From assembly GCA_018432235.1 (NCBI GenBank), contig JAHDLO010000015.1, positions 124,001 to 188,000 on the forward strand: 64,000 nt of DNA. Reading direction: 5' to 3'. Under the pieces are notes generated by a model that had not been told where the DNA came from, ran no database searches, and saw only the letters and a program-made list of their open reading frames with translations. Positions 53,449 through 62,400 of the stretch are shown one piece after another. The first letter of the stretch is position 1. Each line of letters begins with the position of its first letter. The DNA comes from Clostridiaceae bacterium (GTDB taxonomy: Bacteria; Bacillota; Clostridia; Peptostreptococcales; Natronincolaceae). A program made the position numbers and the translations under genes.

Positions 53449-53901
53449 ATGGGTTTTCTTATTGTACTATTCATTATAGCTTTAGATCAGCTTTCTAAAT
53501 TCGCCGTGCTTAACAATCTGAAGGAGGTTGGCGATATACCATTAATTCAGAACATTTTTCATTTAACCTATGTTGAGAATAGAGGAGCTGCCTTTGGATT
53601 TTTTCAAAATCAAAAGCTGTTTTTCGTTATAACTACGACAATAGTTGTTGCGGCTATTATCTTTTATCTCCTTAGGACCAAAAACCTTATGTGGCCCTTG
53701 AAAATAGGATTATACCTAATTATAGGTGGTGCGATAGGGAATTTGATTGATCGACTCAGATATGGCTTCGTGGTGGACTTTTTCCATATCGTAAACCGAT
53801 GGCCTGTATTTAATATTGCAGATTCCGCGATAGTTGTGGGGGCGATTTTAGTTTCCTATATGATACTTAGATATGATACGGTAACCAAGAAGGAGATGTA
53901 A
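53449..53901 (+). CDS. lspA: Lipoprotein signal peptidase
   Basis: Aspartic membrane protease that cuts the signal peptide from lipid-modified prolipoproteins made by Lgt. The 150-residue protein has four spans and the two catalytic aspartates in GNLIDRLRYGFVVDF and VFNIADSAI. ATG 53449 follows AAGGGGAG. rluD and pyrR follow in one unit, a standard Firmicute arrangement. Confidence 0.96.
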   Translation: MGFLIVLFIIALDQLSKFAVLNNLKEVGDIPLIQNIFHLTYVENRGAAFGFFQNQKLFFVITTTIVVAAIIFYLLRTKNLMWPLKIGLYLIIGGAIGNLIDRLRYGFVVDFFHIVNRWPVFNIADSAIVVGAILVSYMILRYDTVTKKEM

Positions 53902-53905
53902 TTCA

Positions 53906-54835
53906 TTGGAAAAGGTAATGTATTTTGTTGAGGAGGAAGAGGAGGGTCTGCGCCTCGACCTTTATATATCAGAAAGACAGGAGGAGCTTAGCCGAAGCTA
54001 CATACAAAGGCTGATAAAGGATAAGCTGGTGATGGTAAACGACAAACAAGAGAAGAGCAGCTATACTGTCAGAACCGGTGATGCCATAGCGTTAAGCATT
54101 CCGGCACCAAGGGAGCTGGAAATTAGCCCTCAGCCTATTCCGTTGGAGATCATATATGAGGACCAGGAGCTCTTGGTGGTGAACAAGCCACAGGACCTTG
54201 TGGTTCATCCTGCACCGGGTAATTATGATCATACTTTGGTTAATGGCTTATTGTACCATTGTAAGGATAAGCTATCCTCTATCAATGGCGTCATACGCCC
54301 TGGTATTGTCCATAGGATTGACAAGGATACCTCTGGGCTTTTAGTTGTGGCAAAGACAAATCATGCCCATAGGAGCTTGGCGGAGCAGCTGAAGTCCCAT
54401 TCAATAACGAGAAAATACCATGCCATAGCCATAGGTAATATCAAAGAGAATAATGCGACAATTAAGGCTCCTATAGGGAGGCATCCGGTGGACCGGTTGA
54501 GAATGGCAGTTGTAGAGGGAGGCAGGGATGCCACCACACATATAAAGGTTTTAGAACGCTTTGGGGACTATACATATATAGAATGCCAGCTGGAAACAGG
54601 AAGAACCCATCAGATAAGGGTGCATTTGTCCTATATTAAGCATCCTCTGCTGGGAGACGAGGTGTACAGCAATAATAAAGTGAAATTTAACATAAAGGGA
54701 CAGGTGCTGCATGCAAGGGTTCTGGGCTTTATTCACCCAACAACCCAACAATACATGGCATTTGAAGCACCGCTGCCGGATTATTTTAACAGACTACTAC
54801 AGCATTTTAGGGGAAAAACCAATAATAGTTATTAG
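53906..54835 (+). CDS. rluD: RluD/RluA-family 23S rRNA pseudouridine synthase
   Basis: Isomerises uridines in RNA. The 309-residue protein has an N-terminal S4 domain (LDLYISERQEELSRSYIQRLI) and the catalytic motif HRIDKDTSGLLVVAKT with the nucleophilic Asp. TTG 53906 follows AAGGAGATG. Exact rRNA targets (1911/1915/1917 type) are not certain. Confidence 0.93.
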   Translation: MEKVMYFVEEEEEGLRLDLYISERQEELSRSYIQRLIKDKLVMVNDKQEKSSYTVRTGDAIALSIPAPRELEISPQPIPLEIIYEDQELLVVNKPQDLVVHPAPGNYDHTLVNGLLYHCKDKLSSINGVIRPGIVHRIDKDTSGLLVVAKTNHAHRSLAEQLKSHSITRKYHAIAIGNIKENNATIKAPIGRHPVDRLRMAVVEGGRDATTHIKVLERFGDYTYIECQLETGRTHQIRVHLSYIKHPLLGDEVYSNNKVKFNIKGQVLHARVLGFIHPTTQQYMAFEAPLPDYFNRLLQHFRGKTNNSY

Positions 54836-54844
54836 GAGGCGCTT

Positions 54845-55384
54845 ATGAAAAGAGTTCAATTATTAGATGAGATTGCTATGAATAGAGCTATTACCAGAAT
54901 ATCCCATGAAATACTTGAAAAAAATAAGGGTACCGAGGATTTGTATCTCATAGGCATTAAAACCAGAGGTGTACCGATTGCTAAGAGAATAGCAGCAAAA
55001 ATCCATGAGTTTGAGGGGGTAGAGGTGGCTGTAGGGACCTTGGATATTACCCTTTACAGGGACGACCTGTCAAAGGAGCAAATAAATCCAGTGGTACACG
55101 GCAGTAGCATACCTGCCTCAATATCTGACAAAACAGTGGTGCTGGTGGATGATGTGCTCTATACCGGCAGAACAGCCAGGGCGGCCTTGGATGCATTGAT
55201 GGATATCGGAAGACCAAATATTATACAGCTGGCGGTATTGGTGGATAGGGGGCATCGAGAGCTGCCCATTCGAGCGGATTATGTAGGTAAAAATGTGCCC
55301 ACCTCCAAAACAGAGATAGTGAAGGTTAAGCTGATGGAAACGGATGGCGAAAATTTGGTGCTGCTGGAGAGTAGAGAAGAGTAG
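54845..55384 (+). CDS. pyrR: Bifunctional pyrimidine regulator / uracil phosphoribosyltransferase PyrR
   Basis: UMP-responsive mRNA-binding attenuation protein with UPRTase activity. The 179-residue type I PRTase fold has the PRPP loop [23 protein letters not shown] 54845 follows TAGGAGG. No pyr operon or PyrR-binding leader was found beside it; targets must lie elsewhere. Confidence 0.95.
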   Translation: MKRVQLLDEIAMNRAITRISHEILEKNKGTEDLYLIGIKTRGVPIAKRIAAKIHEFEGVEVAVGTLDITLYRDDLSKEQINPVVHGSSIPASISDKTVVLVDDVLYTGRTARAALDALMDIGRPNIIQLAVLVDRGHRELPIRADYVGKNVPTSKTEIVKVKLMETDGENLVLLESREE

Positions 55385-55387
55385 ATT

Positions 55388-55474
55388 TTAGTGAATAATG
55401 AATAGTGAATAACGAATAGTGATAGTGAATAGCTTTAAAGAATAGAAAATAGTAAGTAATGAAGAATGAATAGC
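55388..55474. repeat. GTGAATAG-type simple repeat, left copy
   Basis: Imperfect repeats of GTGAATA/GAATAGT units directly after pyrR. An inverse copy lies at 55795-55845. Confidence 0.6.
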
Positions 55475-55544
55475 AATTAGGGCATAGAGATTAGCGAAGG
55501 CAAAATCCATAGCTTAAACTAGAGTGTGTACTGGGGGTCCAATT

Positions 55545-55715
55545 ATGGGAGTAATACAGAATTGCCTTAGAATCCTTATAGTATTAGCATTAATCGTGCT
55601 GTCAACAAGGCTCTTTATGAGAATTGCTGAAATAATAGGTCGGCTGCTGGGGCTAGGCGACCTTGTTATTGCAGCTTGTAAAAAAATAAAAAGCGTTGTG
55701 AAGGCTAAAGAATAA
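55545..55715 (+). CDS. Hypothetical 56-residue membrane peptide
   Basis: A small protein with one span (CLRILIVLALIVLSTRLFM) and a basic tail (CKKIKSVVKAKE). ATG 55545 has GGGGGT about 8 bases upstream. It is flanked on both sides by inverse GTGAATAG repeats and followed by a terminator. Not recognised; small basic bitopic peptides are compatible with a regulatory or toxin-like role, which is speculation. Confidence 0.5.
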   Translation: MGVIQNCLRILIVLALIVLSTRLFMRIAEIIGRLLGLGDLVIAACKKIKSVVKAKE

Positions 55716-55726
55716 TTTAACGAATA

Positions 55727-55764
55727 AAAAAAGCAAAACCGTATAAGCAGGTTTTGCTTTTTTA
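55727..55764. terminator. Bidirectional terminator
   Basis: AAAAAAGCAAAACC pairs with GGTTTTGCTTTTTT around a nine-base loop, with A run before and T run after. It can end both the small plus-strand gene and rqcH on the minus strand. Confidence 0.9.
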
Positions 55765-55794
55765 TAGCCTCAGTATAACACCCCAAAGCCTTCA

Positions 55795-55845
55795 ACTATT
55801 AACTAATCACTATTCACTAATCTTTTCTTCTATTCACTAATTTTC
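55795..55845. repeat. GTGAATAG-type simple repeat, right inverted copy
   Basis: Reads as TTAGTGAATAG units on the minus strand, inverse to the left copy. The last codons and stop of rqcH lie inside it. Confidence 0.6.
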
Positions 55846-57602
55846 ATCTTTGCCACCATGGCCTCATCAGGGTCAACAAGAACCGTCTTAAAATTATCGT
55901 AGGTCACCATCCCGGGCTTTGCGCCTACCTGCTTTCTGACAAACTTTCGCTGAGTGTAGTCGACAGATATCTTGGTGCTGCCCTTCCCTTTGCTATAGAA
56001 GGCGGCAAGGATGGCGGCCTCCAGCAGGGTTTGATCCGGCAGCTGTCCATCTTGAAGCTTAACAATCACATGGGAGCCCGGCATGTCCTTAACATGAAGC
56101 CATATATCCTCCTTGCTGGCTATCTTAAAGGTGATTTCATCATTTTGAATATTGTTTTTACCGACATAAATCAATAGTCCGTCACTGGATAGGTATTTCA
56201 AATAAGTAGATTTCTTAAGCTGAGGCGCCTTCTTCAATACTCTTCTTTTAATATACCCGGTTTCTGCCAGCTCTGCCTTGATTTCCTCTAGATCCGAGAG
56301 ATGTGTGGCATGCTGTAGACTGATGAGTATATTTTCAAGATAGGCGATTTCCTCCATCGTAAGGGATATCTGCTTGTTAACTTCAATTATTGATGTCTTA
56401 AGCTTGTTATATTGCTTATAGTATTTTTGAGCATTTTGATTGGGGGTAAGCTTCTTATCGATTTCGATTATGATCTCCGGCATAGCAGGATCATAATAAT
56501 TAATCACGGTGATTGAATCAGCCTTTTGCTCCTTCAGCTGGTAGATATTTGCGGTTATTAAATCACCCTTAAGCTTAAAATCCTCTGCCCTTTCCGCTTT
56601 TGTCAAATCCTTATTGAGGTTCTCGATTTTATGATATAATCTATCCAGCTTTACTTGAATGCTTTTTCTCAGGTCTATTGATCGCTGCTGAAGCCTGTCC
56701 TTCTTATCTCTAGCTTCAAAAAAGGCCTCCAGCATCTGGCTGGGGGATGCTATAAAGTCCGCCTGATAATAAGAGAGATGCTCTAATGGCAGCACATTAA
56801 AATCCACTAGCCGGTTGGCTTTCTCATCCATATATATGACTGGAGAAAATTCATTTTGTTTAACTTGATGCATGATCTTAATCATTTGATGATATATGGC
56901 TGCCAGTTCTTTTTCTGCTAAGCCAAGTACAGGGGTATCATCAGGTATACCGGCGGTAAAACAGATTTCCCTGGAAATTAATGGCGACAAGCCTGTAAAG
57001 GCACTGTAGATGCCTTTATATATTGGTGTCTGCTTATAGGGCTGTAGAAGCTGAATAAATTGATCCAAGTCAATATCCGCCAGTGGGTTTGCCTTTTCCT
57101 GTGAGGGTGGCATTTGATAGCTTAAGCCCGGCAACACCTGACGATATCGGCTTATATCAAAGGATACTCTCTTTATAGCGTCCATAACCCGATTGGACTC
57201 TCCATCAACAAGAATGATATTGCTGTGTTTGCCCATAATCTCTATGATTAAAAACTTAGTTTTCAATATATGCAGCTCATCATAGGCCTCAATCTCAATT
57301 CGGATAATCCGCTCAAAATCTGGTTGATGAATTCCAATGATCCTTCCACCACTTAAATGCTTCCTTAATAGCATGCAAAAGCTGGGAGGAGCCAGCGGAT
57401 TCTCCTTAGCCAGACTGGTTAAATGAAGTCTGGGAAATTGACTACTGCTGGATAATAGCAGCTTAAGATTTTTTCCTTGGCTTCTTATGGCTATTATTAT
57501 TTCATCGGCCTCCGGCTGATGTATTTTATCTATTTTACTATTTATTAGGGACTGCCGCAGCTCATGGGTAATTGCTGCAACCACTAATCCATCCAATGCC
57601 AT
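55830..57602 (-). CDS. rqcH: Ribosome-associated quality control protein RqcH (NFACT family)
   Basis: Binds obstructed 50S subunits and directs addition of C-terminal alanine tails to stalled nascent chains. The 590-residue protein has NFACT-N (start MALDGLVVAAITHELRQSL), helix-hairpin-helix, a coiled-coil middle region (about 280-440) and NFACT-R (DIWLHVKDMPGSHVIVKL). The family Asp-Arg pair in NFACT-N appears here as Glu-Arg (PDFERIIRIEI). The C-terminal residues ISE lie in a simple repeat, so the end may have drifted. GGGAGGAATT precedes the start. Confidence 0.92.
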   Translation of the reverse strand: MALDGLVVAAITHELRQSLINSKIDKIHQPEADEIIIAIRSQGKNLKLLLSSSSQFPRLHLTSLAKENPLAPPSFCMLLRKHLSGGRIIGIHQPDFERIIRIEIEAYDELHILKTKFLIIEIMGKHSNIILVDGESNRVMDAIKRVSFDISRYRQVLPGLSYQMPPSQEKANPLADIDLDQFIQLLQPYKQTPIYKGIYSAFTGLSPLISREICFTAGIPDDTPVLGLAEKELAAIYHQMIKIMHQVKQNEFSPVIYMDEKANRLVDFNVLPLEHLSYYQADFIASPSQMLEAFFEARDKKDRLQQRSIDLRKSIQVKLDRLYHKIENLNKDLTKAERAEDFKLKGDLITANIYQLKEQKADSITVINYYDPAMPEIIIEIDKKLTPNQNAQKYYKQYNKLKTSIIEVNKQISLTMEEIAYLENILISLQHATHLSDLEEIKAELAETGYIKRRVLKKAPQLKKSTYLKYLSSDGLLIYVGKNNIQNDEITFKIASKEDIWLHVKDMPGSHVIVKLQDGQLPDQTLLEAAILAAFYSKGKGSTKISVDYTQRKFVRKQVGAKPGMVTYDNFKTVLVDPDEAMVAKMKISE

Positions 57603-57620
57603 GTTAATTCCCTCCTATAC

Positions 57621-57745
57621 CAGTGCCTCGTCGCAAATAAATTCTTAATGATTCCTACTAACTTAATCACCTTAATTCTTAGTTCAGCAACGATAAAATT
57701 TTTCTAGGACTTACCCTAAGTTTTAACTGCGATGAGGCATTACTG
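57621..57745. repeat. 125-base element with inverted ends
   Basis: The left end CAGTGCCTCGTCGCA is matched in reverse by the right end TGCGATGAGGCATTACTG, with two extra bases on the right. The inside can pair weakly. A similar AGTGCCTCGT occurs at 29053-29062. Could be a miniature mobile element or a leader structure of rqcH. Confidence 0.5.
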
Positions 57746-57895
57746 TAAATATGACTAAAAGTATGATACAATTTTCTAGCAAATATAATATACTGCACAA
57801 ATAAATAAGAAATTGCATTTGACCATAGGCGCACATATATAGTTTGTGTAAACCGACCAGCTATATTTATTATGCAATTTTCTCAAATATTTGGA

Positions 57896-57924
57896 TTGAA
57901 TAAAAGCCTGTAAACATTTATAAT
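57896..57924 (+). promoter_or_regulatory. sigma-A promoter of dapF
   Basis: TTGAAT (57896-57901), 17 bases, TATAAT (57919-57924). The predicted leader before dapF is about 120 bases. Confidence 0.75.
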
Positions 57925-58050
57925 ATTTCCTAAAGCAATCGACAAAAACCTATACTTTTACTATTCCATCGGTGTAATATTATATTTACATACATACAAT
58001 AATACAATAATACTAGATAAAATGCCAGATAAGATTCGGGGGGGACATAT

Positions 58051-58896
58051 ATGAAGGTACCGTTTAAGAAAATGCATGGGGCAGGAAATGATTTTATCGT
58101 TATTAAATACGAGGACTTTCCATATCCGGAGAAATTTAGCGAATTTGCTAAAAAGAGCTGTCACAGGCATTTTGGTGTTGGTGCTGATGGCATGATGGTG
58201 GTGGCACCATCAGAAACTGCTGATGTAAAAATGCGATATTTCAATAGCGATGGGTCTTCGGGCAATATGTGCGGAAACGGCATTAGATGCTTTTCAAAAT
58301 ACGCATATGACGAGGAAATCGTAGGCACTCTGAATTTTAGTGTAGAGACCCTTGCAGGAAACCTATTGGTGGAGGCAAGGGCTGAGGAGAATAAAATAAG
58401 TACAGTTAAGGTTAATATGGGAAGCCTGGTCTATAGGCCGCAGGAAATACCGGTGGCTGTGGATGAAGCGTCCTTTGTCAATAAATCCATTGAAATAGAG
58501 GATAGACGCTTTGAGGTAACAACTGTTCTGATGGGAGTCCCACATACTGTCATTTTTACAGATGATATCAGTCATGAAACGGTTTTGAAATACGGTCCCC
58601 TATTGGAAAAGCATAGGCTTTTTCCTCAGGGCACCAATGTTAACTTTGCTCAGATCATCGATAGAGGACATATCAAAGTAAGGACCTGGGAAAGAGGCGC
58701 TGGCTATACGCTGGCTTGTGGCACAGGGGTTACAGCGGTATGTGGCGTAGCCTGTGATTTAGGCTTAGTAGATGCAAATGTCGAGGTAGCTATAGATGGT
58801 GGAAGACTGAAAATTACGATCACCGAGGATAAGCGCATATTTATGGAGGGGCCAGCTGAGGATATCTGTGAGGGTGTATTCTTCATGAAAAAATAA
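58051..58896 (+). CDS. dapF: Diaminopimelate epimerase
   Basis: Converts LL- to meso-diaminopimelate for lysine and peptidoglycan synthesis. The 281-residue protein has the two active-site cysteines: Cys74 in NMCGNGIRC and Cys223 in ACGTGVTAV. ATG 58051 follows GGGGGGG. It supplies the substrate for the DNPR-type MurE at 5.8 kb. Confidence 0.96.
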   Translation: MKVPFKKMHGAGNDFIVIKYEDFPYPEKFSEFAKKSCHRHFGVGADGMMVVAPSETADVKMRYFNSDGSSGNMCGNGIRCFSKYAYDEEIVGTLNFSVETLAGNLLVEARAEENKISTVKVNMGSLVYRPQEIPVAVDEASFVNKSIEIEDRRFEVTTVLMGVPHTVIFTDDISHETVLKYGPLLEKHRLFPQGTNVNFAQIIDRGHIKVRTWERGAGYTLACGTGVTAVCGVACDLGLVDANVEVAIDGGRLKITITEDKRIFMEGPAEDICEGVFFMKK

Positions 58897-58918
58897 TCCA
58901 TTTCTGCCATGGTTTCCC

Positions 58919-58947
58919 TTGTCTTTATTGGGTTATAGGGATAAAAT
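58919..58947 (+). promoter_or_regulatory. sigma-A promoter of the yicC operon
   Basis: TTGTCT (58919-58924), 17 bases, TAAAAT (58942-58947), about 48 bases before yicC. Confidence 0.6.
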
Positions 58948-58995
58948 AATAGGGAATAGATTGTCGTTTTAATTGATCTACGGAAGGATGATTTT

Positions 58996-59877
58996 ATGAT
59001 AAGAAGTATGACGGGCTTTGGTAGAGGTGAAGCACAGGCCCAACAAAAGAAGTTTCTGATAGAGGTTAAATCCCTGAATCATCGTTATTTGGATACTAAT
59101 ATTAAAATGCCTAAGCTGTTAAATTATCTGGAGGAAAAAATCAGACAACGGATAAAGGATGCAGTTAAAAGAGGCAGAGTAGAGGTCTTTATAAGCTATG
59201 AGAGAATCGGAGAATCAGATGTAAAAGTTACTGCTGATTTGGCATTGGCGAAGCAATATCTAGATGCTTTAAGAGAAATCGGCGATAAATTATCCGTTGT
59301 AGATGATATCTCAGTATCAGCAATTGTCAAATTCCCTGATGTGCTGGTGGTTGAGAAAAAAGAAGAGGATGAGGATGAGATATGGCACAGTCTTTCTGCC
59401 AGCCTGGATATCGCTCTCCAAAAGCTGATTGAAATGAGGGAACAGGAGGGTAAGCAGCTGAAGGTGGATTTCTTAAAACGGTTGGATATCATTTCAGATA
59501 TGATAAAGCAAATTGAGGATAGAAGTCCTCAAATTTTAGCGGAATACCGTCATAGACTTCTGGAGCGAATGAAGGAGCTATTGGAGGATGGTCCTAATAT
59601 TGATGAAAGCAGGGTACTGATGGAGGTCGCCCTCTTTGCCGATAAGAGTAATATCACCGAAGAGCTGGTGAGGTTCCATAGTCATATAAGACAATTTAAA
59701 AGCATCCTTGAGGAGGACGATTCAGTGGGTAGAAAGCTGGACTTTCTTATTCAAGAAATGAACAGAGAGGTTAATACCATCGGTTCCAAAGCCAATGATC
59801 TCCAGTTAACCAACATCGTAATCAATTTAAAAAGCGAGCTAGAAAAGCTACGAGAACAGATTCAAAACATTGAATAG
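58996..59877 (+). CDS. yicC: YicC family endoribonuclease
   Basis: Member of the YicC/YloC RNase family, reported to act in RNA decay. The 293-residue protein starts with the signature [14 protein letters not shown], continues [17 protein letters not shown], and ends with the conserved [24 protein letters not shown] 58996 follows GGAAGGATG. Heads the operon yicC-remA-gmk-rpoZ-coaBC, the standard Firmicute order. Confidence 0.94.
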   Translation: MIRSMTGFGRGEAQAQQKKFLIEVKSLNHRYLDTNIKMPKLLNYLEEKIRQRIKDAVKRGRVEVFISYERIGESDVKVTADLALAKQYLDALREIGDKLSVVDDISVSAIVKFPDVLVVEKKEEDEDEIWHSLSASLDIALQKLIEMREQEGKQLKVDFLKRLDIISDMIKQIEDRSPQILAEYRHRLLERMKELLEDGPNIDESRVLMEVALFADKSNITEELVRFHSHIRQFKSILEEDDSVGRKLDFLIQEMNREVNTIGSKANDLQLTNIVINLKSELEKLREQIQNIE

Positions 59878-59888
59878 GAGGAAAAATA

Positions 59889-60170
59889 ATGAGCATTAAG
59901 CTAATAAATATTGGCTTTGGAAATATCGTTTCCGCCAGTAGAATTATAGCTATTGTCAGTCCAGAGTCGGCTCCAATAAAGAGGACTATCCAAGAGGCTA
60001 GAGATCGTGGTATGCTGATAGATGCCACCTATGGCAGAAGAACAAGAGCCGTAATCATAACTGATAGCGACCATGTCATCTTATCAGCAGTACAACCGGA
60101 GACCGTTGCCCATAGATTGAACAGTAAGGAAGCCAGCAAGGAAGCAGAGGCTGTTAATGATTGTGAATAG
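59889..60170 (+). CDS. remA: Extracellular matrix regulator RemA family (DUF370)
   Basis: Small DNA-binding protein, 93 residues, that in Bacillus activates matrix and osmoprotection genes. Motifs: [29 protein letters not shown] split over two strands, and [15 protein letters not shown] 59889 follows AGGAGG. Whether biofilm genes are controlled in this organism is unknown. Confidence 0.92.
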   Translation: MSIKLINIGFGNIVSASRIIAIVSPESAPIKRTIQEARDRGMLIDATYGRRTRAVIITDSDHVILSAVQPETVAHRLNSKEASKEAEAVNDCE

Positions 60171-60190
60171 ATACAAGTAAGGAGACATTT

Positions 60191-60793
60191 ATGCGTAAAA
60201 AAGGATTATTAATTGTAATATCAGGTCCTTCGGGAGCAGGAAAGGGCACCATATGTAAAAGACTGCTGGAGTCAAATGCCAATATAAAGGCATCAGTATC
60301 CGCCACAACTAGAGGACCTAGAGTCGGTGAGGTTGAAGGAAAGAATTACTTCTTTTTAAGCAAAGAGGCCTTTGAAGAAATGCTGGAGCAGGATGCTTTT
60401 TTAGAATACGCTAAGGTGTATGATAATTATTATGGCACTCCCAAAAAATATGTCATAGAAAACCTTGATTCTGGCAATGATGTTTTATTAGAAATAGATA
60501 TTGCAGGAGCTCTGCAAATAAAAGAGAAGTTTAAAGAGGGTGTTTTTGTATTTATTCTACCCCCCTCAATGGAGGAGCTTAAAAAGCGTATCGTAGGTAG
60601 AGGCACCGAAAGTGAGGCAGATATCATAAAGCGCTATGGCGCTGCTATGGAAGAAATCAATCAGGTCATCCAATATGATTATGCCGTAATTAATGATAAT
60701 TTAGATAGAGCACTGGAGGATGTCGAGGCAATTTTAAAAGCCGAGGGCTGTAGAGTCAATCGTGTGTATCAGGATATTCAATCAAGATTTTAG
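60191..60793 (+). CDS. gmk: Guanylate kinase
   Basis: Phosphorylates GMP to GDP. The 200-residue protein has the P-loop ISGPSGAGKGT, the GMP-binding SATTRGPRVGEVEGKNYFF and the lid region IVGRGTESEADI. ATG 60191 follows AAGGAG. Confidence 0.97.
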   Translation: MRKKGLLIVISGPSGAGKGTICKRLLESNANIKASVSATTRGPRVGEVEGKNYFFLSKEAFEEMLEQDAFLEYAKVYDNYYGTPKKYVIENLDSGNDVLLEIDIAGALQIKEKFKEGVFVFILPPSMEELKKRIVGRGTESEADIIKRYGAAMEEINQVIQYDYAVINDNLDRALEDVEAILKAEGCRVNRVYQDIQSRF

Positions 60794-60808
60794 AAGGAGG
60801 AGATATAT

Positions 60809-61039
60809 ATGTTATATCCATCAATTACAGATTTATTAGAAAAGGTAGATAGTCGATATACTTTAGTATTAGCATCGGCTAAAAGAGCAAGACAGCTTAT
60901 CGATGGTGACATGGTGCTGGTTAAGGCTAACTCTAAGAAACCCGTTTCCATTGCAACACAGGAGATTTATGAGGACAAGGTCACCTATAGAAGGGTATAT
61001 GATGATATGAAAACAGAAGATGGTGTTGAAATCAAATAA
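60809..61039 (+). CDS. rpoZ: DNA-directed RNA polymerase omega subunit
   Basis: A 76-residue protein with the omega core YTLVLASAKRARQLIDG. ATG 60809 follows AAGGAGGAG. Sits between gmk and coaBC as in most Firmicutes. Confidence 0.95.
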   Translation: MLYPSITDLLEKVDSRYTLVLASAKRARQLIDGDMVLVKANSKKPVSIATQEIYEDKVTYRRVYDDMKTEDGVEIK

Positions 61040-61050
61040 GAGGTGAGGAA

Positions 61051-62277
61051 ATGCTTAATGGGAAGAAAATCGTCGTTGGTGTTTCTGGTGGAATAGCAGC
61101 CTATAAGGCTTGTGATATCGTAAGCAGGCTTAAAAAGCTTAATGCAGAAATAGATGTCATCATGACAAAGTCTGCAACGGAGTTTGTGCAGCCCCAGACC
61201 TTTCAGGCATTGACTCAGAATCCTGTTGCGGTTGAAATGTTTGAATCTCCGAAGTACTGGGATATAGAGCATATCAGCCTAGCTCAAAAGGCAGATATTT
61301 TGCTAATTGCCCCTGCTACTGCCAATATCATAGGCAAGGTTGCAAATGGGATTGCAGACGATATGCTGTCCACCACAATTATGGCCTCTACGGCAAAGGT
61401 AATATTTGCACCTGCCATGAACACAAAGATGTATGAAAATAGAATTGTTCAAGAGAATATAGAAAAGCTTGCGGCATTAGGCTACTATTTCATCACCCCT
61501 GCCTCCGGAAGGCTGGCCTGCGGTGATGTCGGGATAGGAAAGCTGGCGGACGTCGATACCATAGTGGACTTTGTCCTGGACAAGGCATTACCAAAACAGG
61601 ACCTTAAGGGTGTTAATCTCTTGATAACTGCTGGGCCTACTGTAGAAACCATTGACCCTGTAAGATACATAACAAATCGCTCAACGGGAAAGATGGGCTA
61701 TGCAATTGCAGAGGCAGCAGAGGCGAGAGGTGCAAATGTAACCTTAGTTTCCGGCCCAACAGCACTGACAGCACCTAAGGGCGTGAAGCTGGTACCTACC
61801 ACCAGTGCCGTCAGTATGCTGGAGGCAGTAATGGATAACTTTGAGCATCAGGACGTCATAATAAAATCAGCTGCCGTTGCCGATTATAGACCTGCAATAG
61901 CGGCAGAAAGTAAAATTAAAAAGACCGACGGAGATTTACAGCTGACCTTGGTAAGAAACCCAGATATTCTTATGGCACTGGGAAAAATGAAAGGAAGTCG
62001 GATTTTAGTTGGCTTTGCTGCTGAAACTGATAATGTTATAGAATATGCCAAGGGTAAAATTTCTAAAAAGCAGCTGGACTTCATTGTTGCCAATAATGTT
62101 AAGGCTGAGGGGGCTGGCTTTGGAACCGACACCAATATCGTTTATATTATAGACAACAAAGACAATATAACTAAGGTGGATTTATCCTCAAAGCTGGAAA
62201 TAGCCCATAGAATATTGGATAAGGTAAAGATGGAATTGGATAATAAGAGGGAAGATAAACAACCTCCTATTCATTAA
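61051..62277 (+). CDS. coaBC: Bifunctional phosphopantothenoylcysteine decarboxylase / phosphopantothenate-cysteine ligase
   Basis: Catalyses two steps of coenzyme A synthesis. The N-terminal flavin-dependent decarboxylase shows VGVSGGIAAYKACDI and the active His region; PAMNTKMYEN is the substrate-binding motif and ASGRLACGDVG holds the catalytic Cys. The ligase half has ITAGPTVETIDPVRYI and KKQLDFIVANNV. 408 residues. Last gene of the operon. Confidence 0.96.
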   Translation: MLNGKKIVVGVSGGIAAYKACDIVSRLKKLNAEIDVIMTKSATEFVQPQTFQALTQNPVAVEMFESPKYWDIEHISLAQKADILLIAPATANIIGKVANGIADDMLSTTIMASTAKVIFAPAMNTKMYENRIVQENIEKLAALGYYFITPASGRLACGDVGIGKLADVDTIVDFVLDKALPKQDLKGVNLLITAGPTVETIDPVRYITNRSTGKMGYAIAEAAEARGANVTLVSGPTALTAPKGVKLVPTTSAVSMLEAVMDNFEHQDVIIKSAAVADYRPAIAAESKIKKTDGDLQLTLVRNPDILMALGKMKGSRILVGFAAETDNVIEYAKGKISKKQLDFIVANNVKAEGAGFGTDTNIVYIIDNKDNITKVDLSSKLEIAHRILDKVKMELDNKREDKQPPIH

Positions 62278-62308
62278 AAGGACTAAATTTCAAGTCCTTT
62301 TTCTTTTC
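62276..62308 (+). terminator. Terminator after coaBC
   Basis: AAAAGGACT pairs with AGTCCTTTT around an eight-base loop, then TCTTTT. It overlaps the coaBC stop. Confidence 0.85.
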
Positions 62309-62366
62309 ATATTAATAGAGTTAATAGAGAATTTAGAATATGTTAATTTTTATGTGATAAGAAATT

Positions 62367-62375
62367 TGATATAAT
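62367..62375 (+). promoter_or_regulatory. Extended -10 promoter of priA
   Basis: TGATATAAT is a full extended -10 box, 25 bases before the ATG; no convincing -35 box. Confidence 0.5.
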
Positions 62376-62400
62376 AATTATAGTTAGGAGGTGAAGGATA

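Larger units (their letters stand above)
57603..58050. other. 448-base divergent intergenic region rqcH/dapF
   Basis: Contains the 125-base inverted-repeat element (57621-57745), a second inverted repeat AGAAATTGCAT (57808-57818) and ATGCAATTTTCT (57872-57883), and the dapF promoter (57896-57924). No gene is visible; the rest is AT-rich. Confidence 0.65.

Noticed and set aside
54836..55544. PyrR-type attenuator around pyrR
   Set aside because: No antiterminator/terminator pair or conserved binding loop is visible, and no pyr genes follow.
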